Positions 35,344 through 44,143 are shown, counted from the stretch's first letter. The stretch: DNA of 64,000 nucleotides from Streptomyces sp. NRRL S-350 (GCF_000719705.1 NZ_JOHO01000028.1:24125-88124); one strand, 5' to 3'. Notes: a model not told the origin generated them from the sequence alone. Program-made: numbers and translations.

Positions 35344-36333
35344 GTGCTGCTCGACACCTTCGGACGACAGGCCGTCGACCTGAGGGTCTCCCTCACCGAC
35401 CGCTGCAACCTCCGCTGCACCTACTGCATGCCGGAGGAGGGCCTGCAGTGGCTCGCCAAGCCGGACCTGCTCACCGACGAGGAGATCATCCGGCTGGTCA
35501 CGGTCGCCGTGCGCGACCTGGGCGTCCGCGAGGTCCGGTTCACCGGGGGCGAGCCGCTGCTGCGCCCCGGGCTGGTCTCCGTCGTGGCCGCCTGCTCGGA
35601 GCTGGAGCCGCGCCCCGAGCTCTCGCTGACCACCAACGGCATCGGGCTGGCCCGTACCGCGACCGCGCTGCGCGAGGCCGGCCTCGACCGGGTCAACGTC
35701 TCGCTGGACACCCTCGACCCCGAGGTGTTCCACACCCTCACCCGCCGCCACCGCCACCAGGACGTCCTGGACGGCCTGGCCGCCGCCGAGGCCGCCGGCC
35801 TGGCGCCGGTGAAGCTGAACACGGTGCTGATGCGCGGGGTCAACGACCACGAGGCGGCCGACCTGCTCGGCTGGTGCCTGGAGCGGGGCTACGAGCTGCG
35901 CTTCATCGAGCAGATGCCGCTGGACGCCCAGCACGGCTGGGACCGCGAGTCGATGGTCACCGCGACGGAGATCCTCGACCTGCTCCGCGCCCGCTTCACG
36001 CTCACCCCGGAGCCGTCCGCCCGCAGGGGCGCGGCGCCCGCCGAACGCTGGCTGGTGGACGGCGGCCCGGGCCGGGTGGGCGTGATCGCCTCGGTCACCC
36101 GGCCGTTCTGCCGGGCCTGCGACCGGACCCGGCTGACCGCCGACGGACAGGTGCGCAACTGCCTGTTCGCGACCGGGGAGACGGACCTGCGCACGGCGCT
36201 GCGCTCGGGGGCGGACGACGCGGAGCTGGCCGCGCTGTGGCGGGCGGCGATGTGGGGCAAGAAGGCCGGGGCGGGGATCGACGACCCGGAGTTCCTGCAG
36301 CCCGACCGGCCGATGTCCGCGATCGGCGGTTAG
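35344..36333 (+). CDS. moaA: GTP 3',8-cyclase, molybdenum cofactor biosynthesis
   Basis: The 329-residue protein is a radical SAM enzyme. The N-terminal 4Fe-4S motif is DRCNLRCTYCMP (CxxxCxxC), followed by FTGGEPLLR and LTTNGI. The C-terminal cluster is held by CRACDRTRLTADGQVRNC. It ends in the conserved GG. MoaA converts GTP to 3',8-cyclo-GTP, the first step of Moco synthesis. GTG 35344 (MLLDTFGRQAVDLRVSLTD) has GGGAAGGA upstream and matches the usual start; an ATG at 35278 lies before the hairpin. No other moa gene is nearby. Confidence 0.95.
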   Translation: MLLDTFGRQAVDLRVSLTDRCNLRCTYCMPEEGLQWLAKPDLLTDEEIIRLVTVAVRDLGVREVRFTGGEPLLRPGLVSVVAACSELEPRPELSLTTNGIGLARTATALREAGLDRVNVSLDTLDPEVFHTLTRRHRHQDVLDGLAAAEAAGLAPVKLNTVLMRGVNDHEAADLLGWCLERGYELRFIEQMPLDAQHGWDRESMVTATEILDLLRARFTLTPEPSARRGAAPAERWLVDGGPGRVGVIASVTRPFCRACDRTRLTADGQVRNCLFATGETDLRTALRSGADDAELAALWRAAMWGKKAGAGIDDPEFLQPDRPMSAIGG

Positions 36334-36578
36334 ACCGGCTCCCCGGAGGGGCCGGAGGACCCCGAAGCCTCGGGGGTCCAGTCGGCGAAGGCGACGACCT
36401 CCTTGAGGAAGCCGCGCACGCCGAGGAACCCGGACAGGTGCTCGCGGTGCTCGTCGCAGGCGAGCCAGGTCTTGCGGCGGTCCGGGGTGTGCAGCTTGGG
36501 GTTGTTCCACACCAGCACCCAGCCCGCGTCGGCCCGGCAGCCCTTGGCGGAGCAGATCGGCGTCTGCGGGGTGTCCAT
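36330..36578 (-). CDS. small conserved protein with Cys/His cluster
   Basis: The 82-residue protein has C9, C14, C41, H44 and H47 (ICSAKGC ... LACDEHREHL), a spacing compatible with one zinc site. It also has aromatic-rich segments (WVLVWNNPKLH, VVAFADWTPE). It is widespread in streptomycetes, sometimes annotated acetone carboxylase without support. It converges with moaA, the coding ends overlapping by 4 bp. Function unknown. Confidence 0.72.
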   Translation of the reverse strand: MDTPQTPICSAKGCRADAGWVLVWNNPKLHTPDRRKTWLACDEHREHLSGFLGVRGFLKEVVAFADWTPEASGSSGPSGEPV

Positions 36579-36658
36579 CGGGCCGTCCTCAGCGATAGGC
36601 GGGAAGTCTGCACCGCCAGTCTGTCACGCGCGGTCGGAGCGCCGGGCTCCGGGCACGG

Positions 36659-36696
36659 CGACGCCGGGCAGCCACGGGGGGAGCTGCCCGGCGTCG
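36659..36696 (-). terminator. strong hairpin, likely terminator of the DUF3099 gene
   Basis: CGACGCCGGGCAGC (36659-36672) pairs perfectly with 36683-36696 around 10 nt. It lies 145 nt past the DUF3099 stop and 80 nt before the start of the small Cys/His gene. I see no gene in 36579-36841; a weaker hairpin (AAGACC/GGTCTT, 36747-36770) is also present. Confidence 0.65.
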
Positions 36697-36841
36697 GTCC
36701 GTCGCTCCGACGGGGGATGCGGAGCGCGTACGCAGTATGTCACGCCAAGACCCTCGGATGGGGAGGTCTTGCATGATTAATCTGAGGTTCTTTTGAGCTT
36801 TCGTCGAGCCGCCCGGGGGTGAAGCGGGGTGAAACGGACCG

Positions 36842-37234
36842 TCAGTCCACGTCCTGTGAAGGATCGGTGGCAGCGGTCTTTGCCTCTCCTGTACCGGCGG
36901 TCGCGCGGGCCCCACCGTTCCCACCGGTCCCGCCGGGGCCCAGCATCAGCGGGGTGTCCAGCGGGATGTCGAAGGTGCTCGGCAGGCCCGGCGCGCGCTC
37001 CCGGCCCGCGTTGGCGACCAGCACCGCGAAGTACGGCAGGAGGACCGCGCCCGCCAGCGCCACGAACGCCAGCCACCGCTGGACGTCCCACAGCACCACC
37101 GCCAGCAGCACGCAGACGGTGCGGAGCAGCATCGAGATGACGTAGCGGCGCTGGCGCCCCCGGACGTCCTCGGTGAGGCTGCTGCGCGCCCCCGTGATCC
37201 GGAAGACCTGCCCGTCGCCCGCGCTCTTGCCCAT
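36842..37234 (-). CDS. DUF3099 membrane protein
   Basis: The 130-residue protein begins with a polar segment (GQVFRITGARSSLTEDVRGRQRRYVISM) typical of DUF3099. Two transmembrane helices follow (LLRTVCVLLAVVLWDVQRW and LAFVALAGAVLLPYFAVLVANA) and then a Gly/Ala-rich tail. The family is restricted to actinobacteria and its role is unknown. It has no close co-directional neighbour; a large palindrome separates it from kptA. Confidence 0.85.
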   Translation of the reverse strand: MGKSAGDGQVFRITGARSSLTEDVRGRQRRYVISMLLRTVCVLLAVVLWDVQRWLAFVALAGAVLLPYFAVLVANAGRERAPGLPSTFDIPLDTPLMLGPGGTGGNGGARATAGTGEAKTAATDPSQDVD

Positions 37235-37346
37235 GTGCCTACCGCCCTCGTCCCGCTCCCGCGCGCCTGGCCGCGCGGCCTCCTCACGGTACGCCCGGGC
37301 GGTCGCGGCGACGAGACCGGGTGGGCCGGACCCACCCGGTCGGGTG

Positions 37347-37407
37347 CGCGAAGGGCCTGTCCGGCGGAGCCCCGGGCCCCGGGGCTCCGCCGGACAGGCC
37401 CTTCGCG
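37347..37407. repeat. 61-bp near-perfect palindrome (30-bp arms)
   Basis: Bases 37347-37376 and 37378-37407 are exact reverse complements around a single central base, including CGCGAAGGGCCTGTCCGGCG on the left arm. It lies 24 bp after the kptA stop and 112 bp before the DUF3099 start. A small hairpin, GTGGG-ccgga-CCCAC, stands at 37321-37335. As RNA it would form a very stable hairpin and probably ends kptA transcripts, but it is twice as long as other terminators in the window. A REP-like element is the alternative. Confidence 0.85.
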
Positions 37408-37430
37408 GGTGCCGGGTCGCGGGCGGCGGG

Positions 37431-37982
37431 CTACGAGCGCCGGGAGAGGTACTGCGGGGGCACGGCGTCGGTGAGCCAGACGCCGTTCTCGCTGAGCCGG
37501 AACTCGTGGCCGGCCGCCGTCATCGCGGCCGCGTTCACGGTCAGCACCACCGGGCGGCCGTGCCGGGCGCCGACCCCGGTCGCGGTCTCGGTGTCCGCCG
37601 AGAGGTGGACGTCCCGGCGGGACATCGGGCGCAGGCCCTCGCGGAAGATCGCCGCCAGGTGCCGGTCGGCGGTGCCGTGGTAGAGCACGTGGGGCGGCAC
37701 GGCGGCGGCCACGCCGAGGTCGACCGCCACCGTGTGCCCCTGGTTCGCGCGGATCGAGAGACCGTCCGGCGAGTAGCCGAAGCGGCGCTTGTTGTTCTCC
37801 GCGACGACGCGGTCCAACTCGGCCCGGCTGAGCGGCCTGCCCTTCGCGGCGAGCGCGGCGAGCAGTTCGTCGATCCGGACCCAGCCGGCCCCGTCGAGGG
37901 TGACCCCCACCAGGCCGGGCTCGTGCCGCAGGATGCGCGACAGCATCCTGCTCGACCTGACCAGCCGCTTCTCGTCCATCAT
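37431..37982 (-). CDS. kptA: RNA 2'-phosphotransferase (KptA/Tpt1 family)
   Basis: The 183-residue protein has the family marks: LSRILRHEPGLVGVTLDGAGWVRIDELL at the start, then NKRRFGYSPDGLSIRANQGHTVAVD, YHGTADRHLAAIFREGLRPMSRRDVHLSAD, and VVLTVNAAAM near the end. In eukaryotes it transfers the 2'-phosphate left by tRNA splicing to NAD; bacterial homologues are active though their natural substrate is unclear, possibly repaired RNA or ADP-ribosylation. ATG 37982 has a GGGGGGA site about 12 nt upstream. It is 29 bp from the TldE gene end, so an operon is possible. Confidence 0.9.
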   Translation of the reverse strand: MMDEKRLVRSSRMLSRILRHEPGLVGVTLDGAGWVRIDELLAALAAKGRPLSRAELDRVVAENNKRRFGYSPDGLSIRANQGHTVAVDLGVAAAVPPHVLYHGTADRHLAAIFREGLRPMSRRDVHLSADTETATGVGARHGRPVVLTVNAAAMTAAGHEFRLSENGVWLTDAVPPQYLSRRS

Positions 37983-38011
37983 GTCTCTCGTATCCCCCCG
38001 ACGGCCAGCGG

Positions 38012-39409
38012 CTAAGAGGCCTGGCTGACCGAACTCATGTTGAAGTCCGCGACACGCACGGGTGGCATCGCGGTGCGGGTGAAGTAGTCGCTCCACTCGC
38101 GGGGCAGGCAGCGTTCGGTGCGGCCCACCTCGGTGATCCGGTCGAGCAGGTCCACCGGGGACTCGTTGAACCGGAAGTTGTTGACGGCGCCGACGACCTC
38201 GCCGTTCTCCACCAGGTAGACGCCGTCCCGGGTGAGGCCGGTGAGCAGCATCGTCGCCGGGTCCACCTCGCGGATGTACCAGAGGCAGGTGAGCAGCAGG
38301 CCGCGCCCGGTGCGGGCGATCATCTCGTCCAACGTCGGCGCCGACTCCTGGTCGGCCGTCTCCAGCACCAGGTTGTCGATGGCCGGGCGCAGCGGCAGGC
38401 CGGTGAGGGCGGCCGCGTGGCGGCTGGTGACCAGGTCGTTCAGCACGCCCTCGCGGATCCACTCGGTGGCGGCGATCGGCTCGCCGTTGTCGAAGACCGA
38501 GACGTCGCCGCCGGTGGAGTGCGCGAGCACGAACGGCGCTGCCTCCAGGCCGGGCTCGTGCGGGTCGGAGCGCAGCGTCAACGGCAGGCCGCTGAGCTTG
38601 TCGCCGATCCGGGTGCCGCCGCCGGGCTTGGAGAAGACCGTCCGGCCCTCCTGGGCGTCCCGGCCGCCGCAGGACCAGTTGAGGTAGATCAGCAGGTCGG
38701 CGACGGCCGAGGGCGGCAGCAGCGTCTCGTAGCGGCCGGCCGGCAGGTCCACCGTGCGGGCGCCCCAGCCGAGGCGCCTGGTCAGCTCGGTGTGCAGGGC
38801 CGGGACGTCGATGTCGGTGAAGTCCCGGGTGGCGGCGCCGACCCAGGCGGAACCGGACAGGTCGGCCGTCTTGGCGTTGATCTCGACCATGCCGGTGGGC
38901 TGGTCGTGGCGCAGCCGCAGGCCGGTGGAGCTGCCCAGGTAACTGGTGGTGAGCTCGTGCCGGGCGAAGCCGTACAGCAGCTCGCCCTGCGCGGCGGCGC
39001 GGGCGAAGGCCTCGCCGAGGGCCGGGCCGAAGGCCTCGAACACCTCGATCGAGGTCTGCGCGGGCGGCTCGGTGAAGTGCGGGGACGACGGCTGGTCGGC
39101 GACCAGGGGCTGGGCGTCCTCGGCCGGGCCGGCCGCGCGGGCGGCCTCCTCGGCGGCCCGCACCAGGTCCTCGACCTCCTCCGGGGTGACGGCCTCGCGG
39201 GAGACCACGCCGGAGGCGGTGCCCTCGGCGCCGGCCACGGTGGCGATCACGGTCAGCCGGCGGCCGCGGGTGACGCCGTTGGTGGTCAGGGCGTTGGCGG
39301 CCCAGCGCAGGTTGGTGGTGGACTCCTCGTCGGCGATCACCACGCAGCCGTCGGCGCGGGAGAGGCCGAGCGCCAGCTCGACGAGTTGGTGGGGCTGCAT
39401 CGCGGTCAT
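38012..39409 (-). CDS. TldE/PmbA-family metalloprotease partner
   Basis: The 465-residue protein is TldD/PmbA-like without an HExxxH motif, as in TldE. Recognisable parts include NLRWAANALTTNGVTRGRRLTV, GYL-type SSYLGSSTGLRLRHDQPTGMVEI, and FNESPVDLLDRI. The C-terminus ends RVADFNMSSVSQAS. TldE pairs with TldD to form a protease that opens small peptides such as CcdA or modified-peptide precursors. Its ATG shares one base with the tldD stop (TGATG), so translation is coupled. Confidence 0.9.
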   Translation of the reverse strand: MTAMQPHQLVELALGLSRADGCVVIADEESTTNLRWAANALTTNGVTRGRRLTVIATVAGAEGTASGVVSREAVTPEEVEDLVRAAEEAARAAGPAEDAQPLVADQPSSPHFTEPPAQTSIEVFEAFGPALGEAFARAAAQGELLYGFARHELTTSYLGSSTGLRLRHDQPTGMVEINAKTADLSGSAWVGAATRDFTDIDVPALHTELTRRLGWGARTVDLPAGRYETLLPPSAVADLLIYLNWSCGGRDAQEGRTVFSKPGGGTRIGDKLSGLPLTLRSDPHEPGLEAAPFVLAHSTGGDVSVFDNGEPIAATEWIREGVLNDLVTSRHAAALTGLPLRPAIDNLVLETADQESAPTLDEMIARTGRGLLLTCLWYIREVDPATMLLTGLTRDGVYLVENGEVVGAVNNFRFNESPVDLLDRITEVGRTERCLPREWSDYFTRTAMPPVRVADFNMSSVSQAS

Positions 39410-41004
39410 CAGTGACCCGCCTCCTGCTGGGTGTTGAGCACGTTGACGTTCCGGAACAGTGCCGACGGGCAGCCGTGGCTGACCGCCGCGATCTGGCCGG
39501 GCTGCGCCTTGCCGCAGGTGAAGGCGCCACCGAGGACGTAGGTCTGCGGGCCGCCGACCGCCGCCATCGAGCCCCAGAAGTCGGTGGTGGTGGCCTGGTA
39601 GGCGAAGTCCTTGACCTGGCCCGCGAGTTCGCCGTTCTTGATGGCGTAGGCCCGCTGGCCGGTGAACTGGAAGTTGTAGCGCTGCATGTCGATCGACCAG
39701 GAGCGGTCGCCGACGATGTAGAGGCCGTCCTCGACCTGGGCGAACAGGCCCGCGGTGTCCGGGCCGTCGGCGGCCGGCTGCAGCGAGACGTTGGCCATCC
39801 GCTGCACCGGGACGTGCGCGGGGGAGTCCGCGAAGGCGCAGCCGTTGGAGCGCTCGAACCCCTTCAACCTGGCCATGCCGCGGTCCAGTTGGTAGCCGAC
39901 CAGGATGCCGTCCCGGATCAGGTCCCAGGACTGGGTGGCGACGCCCTCGTCGTCGAAGCCGATGGTGGACAGGCCGTGCTCGGCGGTGCGGTCGCCGGTG
40001 ACGTGCATCAGGCCGGAGCCGTACTCCAGGGTGCCGAGCCGGTCGAAGGTGGCGAAGGAGGTGCCGGCGTAGGCGGCCTCGTAGCCGAGCGCGCGGTCCA
40101 GCTCGGTGGCGTGGCCGATCGACTCGTGGATGGTCAGCCAGAGGTTGGACGGGTCGATGACCAGGTCGTAGCGGCCGGGCCGGACGCTCGGGGCCTTCAT
40201 CTTCTCGGCCAGCAGGACGGGCAGCTCGGCGAGCTCGGCGTCCCAGTCCCAGCGGCCGTCGCCGGTGCCGTCGCCGGGGCCGGCGCCGCTGCCGGTGAGG
40301 TACTCGAAGCCGCGGCCGACCGGCGGCGCCAGGGTACGCATCGAGTCGAACGCGCCGGTGCGCCCGTCGACGGAGGTGGCCTCCAGCTCCGAGTGCAGCC
40401 GGATCCGCTGCTGGGTGGTCACCGTGCCCGCGGTGTCCGCGTAGAACTTGTTCTCCTGGACGGTCAGCAGGGACGCCTGGACGTGCGAGACGCCGTCGGC
40501 GGCCAGCAGCCGGGAGCTCCGCTCGGCGAGCAGCGCGGTCTTGTCGGCGTCCGGCACCTCGAACGGGTTGATCTCGTACGCGGACACCCAGGTGACGTCC
40601 CGGTGGACCGGCTCGTCGGCCAGCTCGACCCGCTCGGTGGAGCCGGCCGCCCGGCTGATCCCGCCCGAGAGGCGGGCCACCGCGACGGCCTGCTCGGCGA
40701 CCCGGGCCGCGGCGTCGGTGGTCAGGTCGACGCCCGCGGCGAAGCCCCAGGCGCCGTCCAGCAGGACCCGGACGGCGAAGCCCAGTTGCACGCTGTCGGA
40801 CGTGCCGGCCGGACGGGCGTCGCGCAGCCGCCAGGCGGCGCTGCGGATCCGCTCCAGACGGAAGTCGGCGTGGCTCGCGCCGAGTTCGCGGGCCCGGGCG
40901 AGGGCGGCGTCGGCGAGGGTACGCAGCGGCAGGGCCAGGAACAGCGGGTCGACGGCGCGCCCGTGCGCGGCGCCGGCGCGGTCGGCCGGAGGGATCGGAG
41001 GCAA
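39409..41004 (-). CDS. TldD-family metalloprotease
   Basis: This protein of ~531 residues has the TldD active site HESIGHATELD (HExxxH, ~240) and the C-terminal GGAFTCGKAQPGQ region. N-terminal DPLFLALPLRTLADAALARAREL is where homologues begin. The start is uncertain: TTG 41004 has GGGAG 5 nt upstream and is closest to the family start; ATG 41067 or 41127 in frame would add 21-41 residues of unlike sequence. With TldE it forms a heterodimeric peptidase. No peptide-antibiotic precursor gene is adjacent, so the substrate is open. Confidence 0.88.
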   Translation of the reverse strand: MPPIPPADRAGAAHGRAVDPLFLALPLRTLADAALARARELGASHADFRLERIRSAAWRLRDARPAGTSDSVQLGFAVRVLLDGAWGFAAGVDLTTDAAARVAEQAVAVARLSGGISRAAGSTERVELADEPVHRDVTWVSAYEINPFEVPDADKTALLAERSSRLLAADGVSHVQASLLTVQENKFYADTAGTVTTQQRIRLHSELEATSVDGRTGAFDSMRTLAPPVGRGFEYLTGSGAGPGDGTGDGRWDWDAELAELPVLLAEKMKAPSVRPGRYDLVIDPSNLWLTIHESIGHATELDRALGYEAAYAGTSFATFDRLGTLEYGSGLMHVTGDRTAEHGLSTIGFDDEGVATQSWDLIRDGILVGYQLDRGMARLKGFERSNGCAFADSPAHVPVQRMANVSLQPAADGPDTAGLFAQVEDGLYIVGDRSWSIDMQRYNFQFTGQRAYAIKNGELAGQVKDFAYQATTTDFWGSMAAVGGPQTYVLGGAFTCGKAQPGQIAAVSHGCPSALFRNVNVLNTQQEAGH

Positions 41005-41193
41005 TCGGGCTCCCAGGTCGCGGAGGGTGGCGGTGCGGGCGCCACAGGGGTGCCCGCACCGCATCATTTCCCGTCCACCGGGTTTCCGGCCAGCGCATTT
41101 CGACCGGCGCGCTGCGGTTTCGGCCACGCCCGCGCAGGTGCGGTGCGGATGCCGTCCGCGCTGCCGTCGCCGCTGCCGCCGGCGGGCGGCCCG

Positions 41194-42339
41194 TCAGCCG
41201 ACGGACTCCCACCAGCCGTCGAGCTCCGGCGGGTTGTCGACGTCCACCCGCTCACCGGGGCGCGGCACGGCCAGCGGGACGGCGTTCTCCTTCGCCTCCT
41301 TCACCAGCCGCTCGACCGGCTCGGCCCACCGGTGCAGGCCCAGGTTGAAGGTGCACCAGTGGACGGGCACCAGCAGGTCGGCGGTCAGGTCCCGGTGTGC
41401 GAGGACGGCGTCCTCGGGGGTCATGTGGATGTCCGCCCAGGCCGCGTCGTAGGCGCCGATCTGGATCAGTGCCGCGTCGAACGGCCCGTGCTGCTCGCCG
41501 ATCCGGGCGTAGCCCTCGAAGTAGCCGGAGTCGCCGGTGTAGAAGACCCTGCGGTCCGGGCCGGCGATCACCCAGGAGCCCCACAGGGTGGTGTTGCGGG
41601 TCAGGCCGCGGCCGGAGAAGTGGTGCGCGGCGGTCAGGGTGAGCACCAGCTCGCCCAGGTTGCAGGTCTCGTCCCAGTCCAGCTCGATGATCCGGTGCTC
41701 GGGGACGCCCCAGCGGCGCAGGTGGGCGCCGATGCCGAGCGGGACGGCGAACGGCGCGGACTGGCTGCGGACCAGGCGCTTGACCGTCGCCATGTCCAGG
41801 TGGTCGTAGTGGTCGTGCGAGATCAGCACCGCGTCGACCGGCGGCAGTTCCTCCAGCTCGACCGGCACGGGGTGCAGCCGCTTGGGGCCGACGTGCGCGG
41901 AGGGGGAGCAGCGGTCGCTCCAGATCGGGTCGAGCAGCACCCGGAAGCCCTGGATCTCCACCAGCGCGGAGGCGTGCCCGTACCAGGTGATCTCCAGGCC
42001 TTCGGCGGCCGGCCCGGGCGGGGTGGCGGGGCGGACGGTCGGCACCGGGTGGGCGGGGACGCGGCCCTCGCGCTCGAAGAGCATCCGGCGGGCGGTGGCG
42101 CCGTCGAAGCCGGGGGCCCCGCCGGTGCGGGCGAGCGTGGAGGGAGCGTTGTGGAAGACGCCGTCGCGGTACTGCGGGGAGTTGCGCACCCGCTCCTCGC
42201 GCTCGCCGTCCGGCCGCCGCCCGAACGCCGCCGGCAGGTCGCGCAGCGCCCAGGCGGCCGCACCCAGGCCGGCCGCCAGGGCGGTGAGGGCCAGCTGTCG
42301 TCCGCGTCCGGGGGTGCTCCCGGGCCGTGCCTTGGTCAT
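41194..42339 (-). CDS. metallo-beta-lactamase-fold hydrolase (NAPE-PLD/UlaG-like)
   Basis: The 381-residue protein has an N-terminal hydrophobic anchor (LALTALAAGLGAAAWAL), then an MBL domain: ITWYGHASALVEIQGFRVLLDPIWSDRCSP, HDHYDHLD (zinc site, ~185), AAHHFSGRG, FYTGDSGYFEGY and VPVHWCTFNL. These features fit the branch that includes N-acyl-phosphatidylethanolamine phospholipase D and L-ascorbate-6-phosphate lactonase. The ATG follows GAAGG. It may act on lipids at the membrane, which is inference. It is divergent from fabG. Confidence 0.88.
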   Translation of the reverse strand: MTKARPGSTPGRGRQLALTALAAGLGAAAWALRDLPAAFGRRPDGEREERVRNSPQYRDGVFHNAPSTLARTGGAPGFDGATARRMLFEREGRVPAHPVPTVRPATPPGPAAEGLEITWYGHASALVEIQGFRVLLDPIWSDRCSPSAHVGPKRLHPVPVELEELPPVDAVLISHDHYDHLDMATVKRLVRSQSAPFAVPLGIGAHLRRWGVPEHRIIELDWDETCNLGELVLTLTAAHHFSGRGLTRNTTLWGSWVIAGPDRRVFYTGDSGYFEGYARIGEQHGPFDAALIQIGAYDAAWADIHMTPEDAVLAHRDLTADLLVPVHWCTFNLGLHRWAEPVERLVKEAKENAVPLAVPRPGERVDVDNPPELDGWWESVG

Positions 42340-42523
42340 CCGCTCTGCCTTCGTCGCTCGCCGGGATGGTCGGGGGTCCGTGCGGCCGGTCCGGGCCGGT
42401 CCGCACCACGGAGGCAACGGGTGCGCCCGTCCGTGTTGTTCCCGCACAGTAGCGCCGATCGGCGTGGTGGCCCGGGCCCGGGGCGGTGCCCGCCGGACCG
42501 GACCGGACCTGCGGGTACGGATT

Positions 42524-42538
42524 GTCGGATTGCGACAG
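42524..42538. promoter_or_regulatory. inverted repeat upstream of the fabG-fabI operon
   Basis: TGTCGGATTGCGACA is a TGTCG-N5-CGACA inverted repeat about 115 bp before fabG. A 10-bp palindrome TGCGTACGCA follows at 42605-42614, 40 bp before the start. Either may be an operator for fatty-acid regulation. Nothing else is evident in the 314-bp gap 42340-42653. Confidence 0.35.
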
Positions 42539-42653
42539 TTCCTTCGGTGTGGCGCTGTGGGAGCCCGATGCGCCGCCATCGGCGGCCGCCCGATAGCGTC
42601 ACACTGCGTACGCAATCCGACGTACGTGCTCACACACGGAGAGAGGTGGATCG

Positions 42654-43373
42654 TTGAGCCGCTCGGTTCTCGTCACCGGAGGAAACCGGGGCATCGGCCT
42701 CGCGATCGCCCAGGCCTTCGCAGAGGCGGGCGACAAGGTCGCCATCACCAGCCGCTCGGGCGAGGTGCCCGAGGCCCTGGCGAAGTACGACGTCCTCGCC
42801 GTCCGCTGTGACGTCACGGACGCCGCTCAGGTCGACGCCGCCTTCACCGAGATCGAGCAGAAGCACGGCGGGGTCGAGGTGCTGGTCGCCAACGCGGGCA
42901 TCACCAACGACACCCTGCTGCTGCGCATGTCGGAGGAGGACTTCACCTCCGTCCTGGACACCAACCTCACCGGCACCTTCCGCGTGGTCAAGCGCGCCTC
43001 CAAGCTGATGATGCGCGCCCGGAAGGGCCGCGTCGTCCTGATCTCGTCCGTGGTGGGCCTGTCCGGCTCGCCGGGGCAGGCGAACTACGCCGCCTCCAAG
43101 GCCGGCCTGGTGGGCTTCGCCCGTTCGCTGGCGCGTGAGCTCGGCCCGCGCAACATCACCGTCAACGTGGTCGCTCCCGGCTTCGTCGACACCGACATGA
43201 CCGCCGTGCTCGGTGACGAGCGCCGCGCGGAGATCGTCGCGGGCGTGCCGCTGGGCCGCTACGCGGCGCCCGCCGAGGTCGCCTCCACCGTGCGGTTCCT
43301 CGGGTCGGACGAGGCCGCGTACATCACCGGAGCCGTCATTCCCGTTGACGGCGGATTGGGCATGGGTCACTGA
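42654..43373 (+). CDS. fabG: 3-oxoacyl-[ACP] reductase
   Basis: The 239-residue SDR has VLVTGGNRGIGLAIAQAF, NAGI (VANAGITND), SSVVGLSGSPGQANYAASKAG (catalytic Ser, YxxSK) and ends GAVIPVDGGLGMGH. It is directly followed by fabI, the same order as mabA-inhA in mycobacteria. It reduces 3-ketoacyl-ACP with NADPH in type II fatty-acid synthesis. The start codon is TTG (42654) with GAGAGGTGG upstream; no better start exists, since the glycine-rich motif begins at residue 8. Confidence 0.95.
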   Translation: MSRSVLVTGGNRGIGLAIAQAFAEAGDKVAITSRSGEVPEALAKYDVLAVRCDVTDAAQVDAAFTEIEQKHGGVEVLVANAGITNDTLLLRMSEEDFTSVLDTNLTGTFRVVKRASKLMMRARKGRVVLISSVVGLSGSPGQANYAASKAGLVGFARSLARELGPRNITVNVVAPGFVDTDMTAVLGDERRAEIVAGVPLGRYAAPAEVASTVRFLGSDEAAYITGAVIPVDGGLGMGH

Positions 43374-43375
43374 TC

Positions 43376-44143
43376 ATGAGTGGAATCCTCGAAGGCAAGC
43401 GGATCCTGATCACCGGTGTGCTGATGGAGTCCTCCATCGCCTTCCACACCGCCAGGCTCGCCCAGGAGCAGGGTGCGGAGATCATCCTCACCGCCTTCCC
43501 GCGCCCGAGCCTGACCGAGCGCATCGCCAAGAAGCTGCCGAAGCCGGTCAAGGTGCTGTCGCTGGACGTCTCCAGCCCGGAGGACCTGGCGGGCATCGCC
43601 GACCAGGTCCGCGAGCACCTGCCGACCCTGGACGGCATCGTCCACTCGATCGGCTTCGCCCCGCAGGACGCCCTGGGCGGCAACTTCCTGGACACCCCGT
43701 GGGAGTCCGTGGCCACCGCCATGCACGTGTCCGCGTACTCGCTGAAGTCGCTGACGATGGCGCTGCTGCCGCTGATGCAGGACGGCGGCTCGGTCGTCGG
43801 CCTGACCTTCGACGCGCAGTTCGCCTGGCCGCAGTACGACTGGATGGGCCCGGCCAAGGCGGCCCTGGAGTCGACCAACCGCTACCTGGCGCGCTACCTG
43901 GGCGAGCGGGACATCCGCTGCAACCTGATCTCGGCGGGCCCGCTCGGCTCGATGGCCGCCAAGTCCATCCCGGGCTTCGGCGACCTCGCCGACACCTGGA
44001 ACCACCGCTCCCCGCTCAAGTGGGACCTGAGCGACCCGGAGCCGACCGGCCGCGGCGTCGTCGCGCTGCTGTCGGACTGGTTCCCGAAGACCACCGGCGA
44101 GATCATCCACGTCGACGGTGGCCTGCACGCCGTCGGCGCCTGA
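43376..44143 (+). CDS. fabI: enoyl-[ACP] reductase (NADH), FabI/InhA type
   Basis: The 255-residue protein has the InhA-type signature: LEGKRILITGVLMESSIAFHTARLAQEQGAEI, SIGFAPQDALGGNFLDT, YDWMGPAKAAL (catalytic Tyr and Lys) and IIHVDGGLHAVGA. It catalyses the last reduction of each elongation cycle with NADH and is the target class of isoniazid and triclosan. Its ATG starts 2 nt after the fabG stop, without a clear Shine-Dalgarno, so it depends on coupling. A strong terminator follows. Confidence 0.95.
   Translation: MSGILEGKRILITGVLMESSIAFHTARLAQEQGAEIILTAFPRPSLTERIAKKLPKPVKVLSLDVSSPEDLAGIADQVREHLPTLDGIVHSIGFAPQDALGGNFLDTPWESVATAMHVSAYSLKSLTMALLPLMQDGGSVVGLTFDAQFAWPQYDWMGPAKAALESTNRYLARYLGERDIRCNLISAGPLGSMAAKSIPGFGDLADTWNHRSPLKWDLSDPEPTGRGVVALLSDWFPKTTGEIIHVDGGLHAVGA

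Noticed and set aside
37431..41004. TldD/E neighbourhood as a ribosomal-peptide (RiPP) cluster
   Set aside because: No precursor-like short ORF, modifying enzyme or exporter is adjacent; TldD/E are common housekeeping proteins in this family.
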